NCBI GenBank assembly: GCA_963742795.1 | Contig: CAVUNL010000013.1 | Span: 186,001 to 250,000, forward strand | Source: Palsa-504 sp963742795 | Lineage (GTDB): Bacteria > Actinomycetota > Actinomycetes > Streptosporangiales > Streptosporangiaceae | Length of the DNA stretch: 64,000 bases | Direction: 5' to 3' | Shown: piece after piece, positions 16,788 through 25,867 of the stretch | How the letters are laid out: the number at the start of each line of letters is the position of its first letter | Numbering within the stretch: position 1 is the first letter of the stretch | Position numbers and translations under genes: made by a program | The notes under the pieces: model-generated | What the model was told of the DNA's origin: nothing | The model's input: only the letters and a program-made list of their open reading frames with translations | Database searches by the model: none

Positions 16788-19286
16788 TCAGCGGCCGAGG
16801 TGGGCGGCCAGCCAGGGGCCGGTGACGCTGGCCGGGGCGCGGGCGACGTCTTCCGGGGTGCTCGCCGCGACGATGTGGCCTCCGTCCGGGCCGCCGCCCG
16901 GGCCCATGTCGATGAGGTGGTCGGCCGCGGCGAGCAGGTCGAGGTCGTGGTCGATGACGATGATCGTGGCGCCGGCCGCCAGCAGCCGGTCGAACACGCC
17001 CGCCAGGGTGGCCACGTCGAGCGGGTGCAGGCCGGTGGACGGCTCGTCGAAGACGTACAGCGCGCCGCGCTGGCTGGCGCGCAGCCGGGAGGCGATCCGC
17101 AGCCGCTGCGACTCGCCGCCGGACAGGGACGGGGTGGGCTCGCCGAGCCCCAGGTAACCCAGGCCGACGTCGCTGACCGGGCGCAGCGGCGCGGCCACCG
17201 GGGCCCGCTCAGCGAACCGTTCCAGGGCGTCGTCCACGCTCAGGCCGAGCACGTCGGCGATGGTCAGGCCGTCGACCTGGACGGCCAGGGTGGCGTCGTT
17301 GAAGCGGGCGCCGTGGCAGGTCGGGCACTCGACGGTGATGTCGGGCAGGTACTGGACGTCGAGGTCGATGTGGCCTAGCCCGAGGCAGGTCGGGCACTGT
17401 CCCTCACGGGTGTTGAACGAGAAGTGCCCGGGCTTCCAGCGCCTGCGCCGGGCGTACGCGGACTCGGCGAACACGCGGCGGATCTGGTCGAACGCCCCGC
17501 AGTAGGTCGCGGGGGTCGAACGGGTGTTCTGCCCGATCGGGGAGGCGTCGACCTGGATGACCTGGCGGATGCCGGCCAGGTCCAGGCGGCGGACGTGCGC
17601 GGGCAGCGCCGCCCCGGTCAGCAGCGCCCGCGCGGCCGGGATAAGGCTGTCCAGGACCAGGGCAGTCTTGCCGGCTCCGGACGGGCCGGCCAGCGCGGTC
17701 AGCTGCCCCACCGGGAAGGCGGCGGCGAGGTCGTGCAGGTTGTACAGGTCGCCGACCTCGATGGTGATCTGTCCTTGCGGCGCGGACGGTGCCTGGCGGT
17801 CACGGGGCACGGCCGTGGCGCCGGCCAGGAACGGGCCGATGATCGAGTGCGGGTCGGTTTCCAGCTGGGCCGGGGTGCCCTGGGCGATCACCGTGCCGCC
17901 GTGGGCGCCGGCCCCCGGGCCGAGTTCGATGATCCAGTCCGCGGCGCGGATAAGCTCCCGCTCGTGCTCCACCACGACCACCGAGTTGCCGTTCCCGACC
18001 AGGGCGGTGATCGTGGTGAGCAGCCCCTGGACGTTGCTCGGGTGCAGCCCGACCGACGGCTCGTCCAGCACGTAGAGCATGCCCGTGGTGCTGGCCCGCA
18101 CGGTCGAGGTGAGCTCGATCCGCTGCCGCTCCCCGGTCGACAGCGAGGCCCCGGCCCGGTCCAGGGTCAGGTAACCCAGCCCGACGTCGAGCAGCGGCGT
18201 GAGCCTGCCGTCCAGCTCCGCGAGCAGGCCGGTGGTCATCCGGCTGAGCTCCGGTGGCAACCCGGCGGGCAGGCCGGCCGTGAACCGGCGCAGCTCGTCC
18301 AGGCCGAGCGCGCTGATCTCGGCGAGGTTGCGCCCGCCCAGCCGTGAGGTCAGCGCCTCGGGGCGCAGCCTCGTGCCGTGGCACACCGAGCAGACGCGGG
18401 TGACCACGAACCGCTGCACCAGGCGGCGGGTCCGCTCGTTGTCGCTGCGCAGCGAGCGTTCGACTGCGGCCACGGCGTTGTCGTAGTTGACCGACAGCTG
18501 GACGGTCCGGCCGTTCCGGCCCGAGCTGAGCGTGACCTGGCGTTTGACCGGCTCGCCGTACAGCACGATGTCCTTTTCGCGGTCGGTGAGCTCCTTGTAC
18601 GGGACGTCGAGCCGGACCCCGAGCTCGCCCGCGGCGTACATCGACAGCCGCCGCCCGCCGGAGTTCCACGGCAGCACCGCGCCGTCGGCGATCGTCTTGT
18701 CCGGATCGGGAACCAGGGTGCCGACGTCGACCTCGGACCGCACGCCCAGGCCCTGGCAGGCCGGGCAGGCGCCGTAGGAGTTGAACGCGAAGGATTCGGC
18801 GCTGGGGTGCTCGAAATGCGCGCCGCACACCGGGCAGATGATCTCCTCGCGCTGCGTGGCCATCGACGGCTCGACCATGTGACCGTTCGGGCACCGGTGC
18901 GCGCCCAGCCGGGACATCATCAGGCGCAGCACGTTGAGCACCTCGGACATGGTGCCGACCGTGCTGCGCGGCCCCGGTATCGGCGGGCGCTGCCGCAGGG
19001 CCAGCGCGGGCGGCAGGTGCTCGATCCGGTCCACGTCCGGCCGCTGGGCCTGGCTCAGCCGCCGGCGGCTGTAAGTGCTCAGGCTGTCCAGGAACCGCTG
19101 CATGCCCTCGGCGTACAGCGTGCCCATGGCCAGCGACGTCTTACCCGATCCGGACACCCCGACCACCGCGACCAGCCGCCACAGCGGCACGTCGACGTCG
19201 ATATCGCGCAGGTTGTTGTGCCGGGCCCCGCGCACGCTGATGACCGCGGGCAGCGTGCCCGGCACCGGAAGCTCATCATTCACCAC
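16788..19286 (-). CDS. Class II UvrA-type ABC ATPase
   Basis: An 832-residue protein, shorter than canonical UvrA (about 950). Two ABC ATPase modules are present with Walker A GVSGSGKT and GPSGAGKT, signature regions LSTGERQR and LSGGESQR, and Walker B LDEPSVGLHP and FDEPSTGLHP. The zinc-finger cysteines CPVC...CPACQG and CPTCLG...CPTCHG are kept. The shorter length and missing insertion fit the class II UvrA/DrrC-like group. That group lacks the UvrB-binding region and is linked to resistance to DNA-intercalating drugs rather than general excision repair. It is convergent with the helicase gene. Confidence 0.88.
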   Translation of the reverse strand: MVNDELPVPGTLPAVISVRGARHNNLRDIDVDVPLWRLVAVVGVSGSGKTSLAMGTLYAEGMQRFLDSLSTYSRRRLSQAQRPDVDRIEHLPPALALRQRPPIPGPRSTVGTMSEVLNVLRLMMSRLGAHRCPNGHMVEPSMATQREEIICPVCGAHFEHPSAESFAFNSYGACPACQGLGVRSEVDVGTLVPDPDKTIADGAVLPWNSGGRRLSMYAAGELGVRLDVPYKELTDREKDIVLYGEPVKRQVTLSSGRNGRTVQLSVNYDNAVAAVERSLRSDNERTRRLVQRFVVTRVCSVCHGTRLRPEALTSRLGGRNLAEISALGLDELRRFTAGLPAGLPPELSRMTTGLLAELDGRLTPLLDVGLGYLTLDRAGASLSTGERQRIELTSTVRASTTGMLYVLDEPSVGLHPSNVQGLLTTITALVGNGNSVVVVEHERELIRAADWIIELGPGAGAHGGTVIAQGTPAQLETDPHSIIGPFLAGATAVPRDRQAPSAPQGQITIEVGDLYNLHDLAAAFPVGQLTALAGPSGAGKTALVLDSLIPAARALLTGAALPAHVRRLDLAGIRQVIQVDASPIGQNTRSTPATYCGAFDQIRRVFAESAYARRRRWKPGHFSFNTREGQCPTCLGLGHIDLDVQYLPDITVECPTCHGARFNDATLAVQVDGLTIADVLGLSVDDALERFAERAPVAAPLRPVSDVGLGYLGLGEPTPSLSGGESQRLRIASRLRASQRGALYVFDEPSTGLHPLDVATLAGVFDRLLAAGATIIVIDHDLDLLAAADHLIDMGPGGGPDGGHIVAASTPEDVARAPASVTGPWLAAHLGR

Positions 19287-19296
19287 ACCAGGAAAC

Positions 19297-19815
19297 CTAA
19301 TGCGGCCGGGCGCGGGCCATGGACATCAGGTGGCGGTCGGCCGTGATGAGGACCAGCGCCAGGGCGCTGACCGCGACCATGATGATCCCGGTGACGTGCA
19401 GGCCGTGGTCGCTGACGCTGGTGCGGAAGGTGATCGCGATGATCGCCGAGGACGCGATCGACCCGAGGTAGCCGAACGCGATCACGGCCGCGACGGCGCT
19501 CATCGGCAGCAGGAGCAGCCCGGCGTCCAGCGGCGACAGGCCGCGGCCGGCTTGCAGCCACTCGGTGACGCCATAGAGCACGGTGTAGATACACAGGCAC
19601 AGGACCGCCCAGCGCAGGTAGGTGCGGTTCAGGGCCTGGTTCCTGGCCAGCAGCCGCACGTCGAAGAACGGGCGGCTGGCCCGCAGTTCCCACCCGGTCA
19701 GCAGCGCGCCCACTACGACCGCCACGGTCAGCGCGATCCAGTCCGTGCGGGGCAGCGACAGCAGGAACACCAGCAGGGCCGCCAGCGCGCCGCCGAAGCC
19801 GGCCATGCCCGCCAC
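19297..19815 (-). pseudogene. MFS transporter remnant with internal deletion
   Basis: A 172-codon frame with several transmembrane segments of a DHA2-like drug transporter: WIALTVAVVVGALLTGWEL, NRTYLRWAVLCLCIYTVLYG, and AGLLLLPMSAVAAVIA. The last one is joined at about 19478 directly to FGYLGSIASSAIIAITF, which in full-length relatives comes two helices later. The N-terminal half is absent. The upstream end meets a universal stress protein remnant at about 19820. It is very unlikely to be a working transporter; membership in the DHA2/EmrB branch is inferred from helix order. Confidence 0.75.
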
Positions 19816-19829
19816 GTCGAGGCGCGCCG

Positions 19830-19999
19830 CAGCCGAGCTGATGCAGGCCAGTCAGGGCGCGCAGCTGCTGATCCTGGGCCGCCGCGGCCATGGCGGCTTT
19901 CACGGGCTACTGCTGGGATCGGTCAGCGCCGCCTGCGTGGCGCACGCCCGCTGCCCGGTGCTCATCGTCCACGACGACACCCCGCCCCCGCCGTCTTAG
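19830..19999 (+). pseudogene. Universal stress protein (UspA) C-terminal remnant
   Basis: About 55 codons encode the end of a UspA-fold protein: LMQASQGAQLLILGRRGHGGF, then LLLGSVSAACVAHARCPVLIV. This includes the G-x2-G-x9-G(S/T) ATP-binding signature. The first two thirds of the domain are missing and replaced by sequence antisense to the MFS remnant. There is no start codon or ribosome site at the joint. Confidence 0.78.
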
Positions 20000-20063
20000 G
20001 GGCCCTTCGCGGCGGGCCCTCCCCGGCAGCACCATTTATCACTCGCGTCTCACAGGTGAGGGT

Positions 20064-20137
20064 GGCCTAACCGATGGCTGTGGCACCCTAACGGATAGAG
20101 CCGTTAGGGTGCCACTTTCATCGGTTGTAGATAGGCC
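20064..20137. terminator. Long imperfect hairpin, possible terminator or palindromic element
   Basis: The core is a perfect 13-bp stem, GGCACCCTAACGG (20082-20094) with 20101-20113 and a 6-base loop. It is extended by GT/AC, then AACCGATG (20069-20076) with 20119-20126, and outermost GGCCTA (20064-20069) with TAGGCC (20132-20137). It is AT-richer than its surroundings and lies in the gene-poor gap between the USP remnant and the glycosylase. Confidence 0.6.
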
Positions 20138-20310
20138 ATGCCCGGTGGTGGTGGGCGGCCGACGGACGCACCATGGGACGCTCGTATATCACGAGATGCA
20201 TCGGTAACGGTTGACGGGAGAGCTCGGGCTGCAGTCACCTGGTCGCGAGGGCCCGGGCTCGACCTGATCAAGGCCGGCCAGCATAATCGCCAGTGAAGGG
20301 AGCGAGCTCC

Positions 20311-20979
20311 GTGACCGAGGATTCCGGGCGGGCCGCGTGGCTGCGGCAGGCGCGCGCCTACTTGCGGGAGGCCGACCCGGTGCTGGCGCGGCTGATCGAC
20401 GAGCGGCCAGACTTCGATCCGCAGGCCTGGATGGAGCAGCTGCCGGCCATGGACCTGTACGGGGCCCTGCTGTTCCAGGTCGCCGGGCAGCAGCTGTCCG
20501 TCGCGGCGACCCGCACGATCCTGGGGAGGATCGAGGCGTTGTTCGGGGGCCGTCTGCCCGCACCCGCCGAGCTGCTGGCCCTCGATCCCGCCCGGATCCG
20601 CGAGGCGGGGCTCTCGTGGCGGAAGATCGCCACGCTCCGCGACCTGGCCGAGCGGCTGTCCGATGGCCGGCTGGACGCGGACGCCCTGAGCCGCCTGCCC
20701 GACGACGAGCTCATGGCCGAGCTGACCGCGATTCCGGGGATCGGGCCGTGGACGGTGCAAGGCGCCCTGCTCGTCGCGCTGAAGCGGGAGGACGTCGTAC
20801 TCCCGGGTGACCTGGCGCTGCGCAAAGCGGTGCAGACCGCGTACGGGCTCGACCACCGGCCCAGCCAGGACGAGGTGCTGGCCATCGCCGAGAAATGGCG
20901 CCCCTATCGCAGCCTGGCCACCAGCTACCTGTTTTCCGCCGCCTTCGAGCCGACGCCGCCCTCGGGGCTCCCGGCCTGA
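20311..20979 (+). CDS. DNA-3-methyladenine glycosylase II-like (AlkA/HhH-GPD)
   Basis: A 222-residue protein starting at GTG 20311, eight bases after AAGGGAG; another GTG 18 bases earlier is inside that ribosome site. The HhH-GPD core is clear: FQVAGQQLSVAATRTILGRI, then the hairpin LTAIPGIGPWTVQGALL, and the catalytic-Asp region LPGDLALRKAV. The family removes alkylated bases such as 3-methyladenine. It lacks the N-terminal domain of E. coli AlkA, as many bacterial forms do. It is a single gene, convergent with the DUF445 gene. Confidence 0.88.
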   Translation: MTEDSGRAAWLRQARAYLREADPVLARLIDERPDFDPQAWMEQLPAMDLYGALLFQVAGQQLSVAATRTILGRIEALFGGRLPAPAELLALDPARIREAGLSWRKIATLRDLAERLSDGRLDADALSRLPDDELMAELTAIPGIGPWTVQGALLVALKREDVVLPGDLALRKAVQTAYGLDHRPSQDEVLAIAEKWRPYRSLATSYLFSAAFEPTPPSGLPA

Positions 20980-21010
20980 CGCGGGCCGGCTGACCGCGAA
21001 CGGGCCGAGG

Positions 21011-22300
21011 TCAGGCCAGGGCCAGGACGATGGCGTGCAGGGCCAGCCCCACGCCCGCCCCCACCACCGTGCCGTTGATCCGGATGTACTGCAGGTCGCG
21101 GCCCAGCAGCAGTTCCAGCTGGAACGACGTCTGGGTGGCATCCCAGCGCTCGATGGTCCCGGTGACCAGGCCGGCCAGCTCGTCGTGGAACTGGTCGGCC
21201 AGGGCGCGGGCGCCCGACTCGACCATCCGCTCGAGGCCGTCCTGGAGGCGCTGGTCGGACCCGAGGCGCTGGCCGGCCGCCACCAGCAGGCCGGCCATCC
21301 GCCGGCGCAGCTCGGAGTCCGGGTCGGCGGCCTGGGTCCGCAGGGCCTCCTTGGCCTTCTGCCACAGCGAGGATGACCAGTCCCGCAGCCCGGCGCTGCG
21401 CAGCACGTCGCGCTTGATGGCCTCGCCGCGCTCACGCAGGTCCGGGGAGGTTTCCAGGCGGTCGGGGAGCCCGGCGATCCACGCGTCGAACTGGCGCCGG
21501 GACGGGTCGTCCGGGTCGGCGGCCATCGCCGTCAGCCGTTCGCGCAGGCGGCTATAGAGCCGGTCGAAGACCCGCCGGTACACCGCGTCGGGGATCCAGC
21601 GCGGGGCCTCGCCCTCGAATATCTCGCGAAGCTCGGCGGAGTGGTCGCCCAGATAGCGGTCCGCGGCGGCCAGGATGAGGTTGAACAGCTCGACGTGCTG
21701 ACCCTCGGCGATAACGACCCGCAGCGCCCGTCCGGCCAGCGGGGCCAGCTCGACGGAGTCGACGACGCGGGTCAGCTCGGCGGTGAGCATGCGCTGGACG
21801 TCCTCGTCGCGCAGCGCCTCGGCCACCGTGACGACCAGGTCGGCGGCGTACCCGGAGAAGCGGGCGGCGCTGGCCGGGTCGGACAGCCAGCCGGCCAGCC
21901 GGGGCACCAGGCCCGCGGCGCGGATCCGGTCGGCGAGCACGTCGGCGTTGAGAAAGTTCTCTTGCACGAACTGGCCCAAGGTGGCGGCGAACTGGTCCTT
22001 GCGCTCGACGATCAGCGCGGTATACGGGATCGGCAGGCCCAAGGGATGGCGGAACAGGGCGGTGACCGCGAACCAGTCGGCCACGCCGCCGACCATGGAC
22101 GCCTCCGCGCCAGCCTGCACGTAGCCGAGGAAGGTCCCGTGCGCGCCGGCCACGGACACGGCGAGGAACAAGATGGTAACCCCGGCGAGCACCGCGGTGG
22201 CCCGCCGGCGCGCGGCGGCCAGGCGGCGGGTCCGCAGGGCCAGCGACTCGTGCTCGACCGTGCGCATGGGCGCGGCCGGCGTGGCGGCGGTAGGTTCCAT
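21011..22300 (-). CDS. DUF445 family membrane protein
   Basis: A 429-residue protein if started at ATG 22300. After a basic N-terminus come a hydrophobic helix (TAVLAGVTILFLAVSVAGA) and the DUF445 hallmark AGAEASMVGGVADWFAVTALFRHPLGLPIP. A long helical middle follows, and the C-terminal helix is VGAGVGLALHAIVLALA. The function of the family is unknown; it is a membrane protein with a cytoplasmic helical domain. No stop codon separates this frame from the upstream CytX-like gene, so a 913-residue chimera (21011-23752) is formally encoded. The ATG here has only a weak ribosome site (GGGGA). Confidence 0.72.
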   Translation of the reverse strand: MEPTAATPAAPMRTVEHESLALRTRRLAAARRRATAVLAGVTILFLAVSVAGAHGTFLGYVQAGAEASMVGGVADWFAVTALFRHPLGLPIPYTALIVERKDQFAATLGQFVQENFLNADVLADRIRAAGLVPRLAGWLSDPASAARFSGYAADLVVTVAEALRDEDVQRMLTAELTRVVDSVELAPLAGRALRVVIAEGQHVELFNLILAAADRYLGDHSAELREIFEGEAPRWIPDAVYRRVFDRLYSRLRERLTAMAADPDDPSRRQFDAWIAGLPDRLETSPDLRERGEAIKRDVLRSAGLRDWSSSLWQKAKEALRTQAADPDSELRRRMAGLLVAAGQRLGSDQRLQDGLERMVESGARALADQFHDELAGLVTGTIERWDATQTSFQLELLLGRDLQYIRINGTVVGAGVGLALHAIVLALA

Positions 22301-22379
22301 CGAGCAATCCCCGGTCAGTCCGCGGTACGGGCAGAAACGGCAATCCGACTCCGCCAACCATATTGACCAGGCTGACGAC

Positions 22380-23752
22380 CTAGGCCGCGGGGGCGCGCCG
22401 GGCGACCAGCCACCGGCCGGCAGGGTAATCGCAGCGGCCACGGCGAAGGACAGGATCGAGGCCGACATCCAGCTGGCCGGGGTGAAGCCGAGGTCGTGGC
22501 CGAACGAGGTCCAGGCCGCGGCCCACCAGGACACGTAGCCGGGATTGATGAGCTGGTAGGTGACGAACCCGGCGGCCCACGGCAGCAGCATGAGCCAGCG
22601 GGCGCGGGCCGACTCGGACAGGTCCCAGCGGCCGCGCGAGGTGAGGAAGTAGTCCGTGATCAGGACCGCTGACAGCGGCACGAACAGCGAGCCGATCAGG
22701 ACCAGGAAGTTCTCGTAATCGGCGATGTTGAGCCACAGCGCGCCCGCCGTGGCCAGCGCGGCGATCGTGCCCGCCAGGATCCGCCGGTCCCACAGCGGGC
22801 GCATGTTCTGCATCGAGACCGCGGTGGAGTAGACGTCGGCGAACGACTGGTCCAGCTCCCGGGTGGCCAAGATGGCGAAGCCCAGCGCGCCGAGCGGCAG
22901 CGCGATGAACGCGCCGTAGATGTCCTGCGAGTGGCCGTGCGCCACGGTGACCAAGGCGAGCAGCCCGATGACGTAGCAGAGCACCTGGGTGGCGGAGTAG
23001 CCGGCCATGGTCCCGGCGAAGGCGGCCCGGGGGCTGCGGGAGTGCCGGGTGTAGTCGGCCGCCAGCGGCGCGAACGAGATGGCCACCGCCACGACCGTAT
23101 CGGTGGCCGCCCAGTAGCCAGACCAGGTGCCGTGCGTGAGCCCCGGCAGCGGGTGCCGGATGAGCTGCACGAACAGGTAGCACATGACGACCAGCACGGC
23201 GCCGGCCGCGTACCGGCGCAGGACCCGGATGGCGCCCAGCGGCCGGATGGTCAGCAGCGCGGTGGCCAGCCCGGCGATCAGGACGTACCCCCACTTGGGC
23301 AGGGCAGGCGCCACCGTGTGCGCCGCCGTCGCGATCGTCACCAGCTCGAACACCGCCCAGCCGAGGCACTGCAGGATGTTCAGGGCCGTGGGCAGGTACG
23401 ACAGCCGGGCCCCGAACAGCCCGCGGAGCAGGACCATGGCCGGGGCACCGGTCCGGGCGCCGGGCAGGCCGGCCAGCGCGAGCACGGCCGTGCCGAATAC
23501 GGTGCCGGCCACGATCGCAGTCAGCGCGGCGGCCAGGGACAGCTCCGGGGTACCCGTGCCACCGGGCTGCAGCACGAAGATCGCGCCGGTGAAGCCGAGC
23601 AGGCTCACCCCCAGGTTGCCCCACAGCCCGAACTGGTCGAGCAGGCTCAGCGCCTGCGGCACCGGCTCGGCCAGGGTCCGCGCGACCTCGGAACGGCGGT
23701 CGCCCGGGACGGTGACGAAGGTGTCTTTCTGGTCGGTGGTCGTGGCGGTCAC
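22380..23752 (-). CDS. cytX: CytX-like hydroxymethylpyrimidine/nucleobase transporter (NCS1), riboswitch-controlled
   Basis: An NCS1-family cation symporter of about 457 residues with some twelve hydrophobic helices (for example LGVSLLGFTGAIFVLQPGG and AVAISFAPLAADYTRHSR). The GTG start lies five bases after GGGAGG. It is preceded by a TPP riboswitch, which points to CytX, the proposed transporter of the thiamine precursor hydroxymethylpyrimidine. The C-terminus looks frameshifted. In the reading frame the end is ITLPAGGWSPG and runs on, whereas a one-base shift gives AGRWLVARRAPAA and a stop at 22380. As read, the frame continues without a stop into the DUF445 protein. Confidence 0.8.
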
Positions 23753-23756
23753 CGCA

Positions 23757-23849
23757 GCCTCCCTACGCCGGCATTACCCGGACAGGTTCGGACGGTCGGT
23801 GGCGCGGCTAGCCACCCTCTCAGCCCGGTGCAGCCCGAGCTCCCGCGTG
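23757..23849 (-). promoter_or_regulatory. TPP riboswitch (THI element)
   Basis: The minus strand contains the conserved THI-box core: CTGAGA (23818-23823), GAACCTG (23783-23789), TAATGCC (23770-23776) and GGCGTAGGG just after. These are the pyrimidine- and pyrophosphate-sensor helices of the thiamine pyrophosphate aptamer. The final GTAGGGAGG contains the Shine-Dalgarno sequence of the CytX-like gene. Binding of TPP would therefore directly hide the ribosome site, which implies translational repression when thiamine is plentiful. Confidence 0.95.
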
Positions 23850-23873
23850 TTCAGTTCACCTCGAATGGTACCG

Positions 23874-25760
23874 CTACGCCTGTTCGTCGGCGAGGAGGCG
23901 GCGGGCGGCGTCGGCGATGTGGGCGGCGTCGATGCCGGAGGCGCCGAGGAGCTCGGCCGGGGTGCCGGAGCCGGGCATCTCGCGGACGGCTAGGTGGGCG
24001 ACGGCCAGATCGGCCCGGCCGGCGCCGGTCAGGGCGTCGAGGACCGCGGAGCCGAGGCCGCCCTCGGGATGGTGGTCCTCGGCGATGACCAGCCGGCCGG
24101 TGGTGGCCGCGGCGGCCGCGGTAAGGGTGGCGGTGTCGGCGGGCTTGACCGAGTACAGGTCGATGACCCGCGCGCTGATGCCCTCTCCGGCCAGCTGGTC
24201 GGCCGCGGCCAGGCATTCGTGCAGGGTGACCCCGGCGCCGATCAGGGCCACCTGGTCGGCGCCGGTCTGGCGCAGCACCTTGGACCCGCCGACCGGGAAG
24301 GTCTCCGCCGCGTCGTACAGCACCGGGTAGGCGCCCCGAGTGGTCCGCATATAGGAGATGCCCTCCAGGTCGGCCATGGCCAGGACCAGGGCGGCGGCGC
24401 TGGTCGCGTCGCAGGGGTACAGGACGGTGGACCCGTGCACGGCGCGCAGCATGGCCAGGTCCTCCAGCGCCATCTGGGACGGGCCGTCAGCGCCGATCTC
24501 GACCCCGGCGTGCGAGCCGGCCAGGCAGATGTTGGCCTGGGAGATGGCCGCCATCCGGATGAAGTCGTAGGCCCGGGTAAAGAACGCGGCGAAGGTGGAC
24601 GCGAACGGCCGGTAGCCGCGCACACCGATGCCGACCGCGGCCGCGACCATCTGCTGTTCGGCGATGAACATCTCGAAGTAGCGCTCGGGGTAGGCGCGAG
24701 CGAACTCGTCGGCGAAGGTCGAGTTGCTCACCTCGCCGTCCATGGCCACCACGTCGCGGCGGACGCCGAGCGCGGCCAGGGCGTCTCCGTAGGCCTTGCG
24801 GGTGGCAACCTTCTGGCCCAGGTCGTAGGCCGGCAGCTTGATGTCGGCCGCGCCGTTGGCGCGGGCCGGGTGGCGCGGGGTCGCCTGGTCCGGCACCGGG
24901 CCCCGGACGAGCAGGTTACGCTCGCCGCCTAGCTCGATGACGGCGCGTTCGGCCATCTCCGGCGGGAGCGGCTTGCCGTGCCAGTTCTCCTTGTCCTCCA
25001 CCTCGGTGAAGCCGCGGCCCTTGAGCGTGCGGGCCAGGATGACCGTCGGCTGGTCCCCGCCGACCTCCCCGGCCTCGGCCAGGGTCCGGTCGATCGCGGC
25101 GAGGTCGTGCCCGTCGATGACGAAGGCCCGGGCCCCGAACGCGGTCACGCGGCGGCGGTAGACGTCGGTGTCCCATTCGTGCTCGGTGGGGCCGCGCTGG
25201 CCGAGCCGGTTGATGTCGACGATCGCGATCAGGTTGGCCAGCTTGTAGTACGAGGCCTTGTCCAGGGCCTCCCAGATGGAGCCCTCGGCCATCTCGCTGT
25301 CACCGCACAGGGTCCAGACCCGGTACGGCAGCTCGTCCAGGTACTTGCCGGCCAGCGCCACGCCCACGGCGTCGGGCAGCCCCTGCCCCAGCGAGCCGGT
25401 GGCCACGTCGACCCAGGGCAGGACCGGGGTGGGGTGCCCCTCCAGCCGGGAGCCGAACCGCCGGTACCTGGTCATCAGCTCCTCGTCCGAGACGACCCCG
25501 ACCGCCTTGTAGATCGAGTACAGCAGGGGCGAGGCGTGACCCTTGGAGAAGATGAGGTGGTCGTTGGCCGCGTTACCCGGGTCGTCCCAGTCGTAGCGGA
25601 GGTGCCGGCCGACCAGGACGGCCATCAGGTCGGCGGCGGACATGCTGGAGGTCGGGTGCCCCGACCCGGCCGAGGTGCTCGACCGGATGGAGTCCACGCG
25701 CAACTGCTGGGCGAGTTCGGCGGCCAGGGCGAGATCGACGTTGGTGGTGGGAGCCGGCAC
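23874..25760 (-). CDS. tkt: Transketolase
   Basis: A 628-residue protein, GTG start after GGAGG with five-base spacing. The ThDP-binding region is SGHPTSSMSAADLM then LIFSKGHASPLLYS, CGDSEMAEGSIWEAL and VDINRLGQRG. The second domain has DGEVSNSTFADEF, MFIAEQQMVAAAVG and DGPSQMALEDLAMLR, and the C-terminal domain has VIDLYSVKPAD. The layout resembles the animal-like transketolase group. It transfers two-carbon ketol units in the pentose phosphate pathway and uses TPP. Its end lies 24 bases before the riboswitch region of cytX on the same strand, so the cytX leader may start within or after it. Confidence 0.9.
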   Translation of the reverse strand: MPAPTTNVDLALAAELAQQLRVDSIRSSTSAGSGHPTSSMSAADLMAVLVGRHLRYDWDDPGNAANDHLIFSKGHASPLLYSIYKAVGVVSDEELMTRYRRFGSRLEGHPTPVLPWVDVATGSLGQGLPDAVGVALAGKYLDELPYRVWTLCGDSEMAEGSIWEALDKASYYKLANLIAIVDINRLGQRGPTEHEWDTDVYRRRVTAFGARAFVIDGHDLAAIDRTLAEAGEVGGDQPTVILARTLKGRGFTEVEDKENWHGKPLPPEMAERAVIELGGERNLLVRGPVPDQATPRHPARANGAADIKLPAYDLGQKVATRKAYGDALAALGVRRDVVAMDGEVSNSTFADEFARAYPERYFEMFIAEQQMVAAAVGIGVRGYRPFASTFAAFFTRAYDFIRMAAISQANICLAGSHAGVEIGADGPSQMALEDLAMLRAVHGSTVLYPCDATSAAALVLAMADLEGISYMRTTRGAYPVLYDAAETFPVGGSKVLRQTGADQVALIGAGVTLHECLAAADQLAGEGISARVIDLYSVKPADTATLTAAAAATTGRLVIAEDHHPEGGLGSAVLDALTGAGRADLAVAHLAVREMPGSGTPAELLGASGIDAAHIADAARRLLADEQA

Positions 25761-25867
25761 AGGAACCTCCAGGAGAGAGCTCGGCTGACGGACCGGGTTG
25801 CGGGACTGTGGCTACCCGCCTGGTCTTAGTCAAACACGGCGACTTTCCGGGGGCCGGCGGCCTTGGG

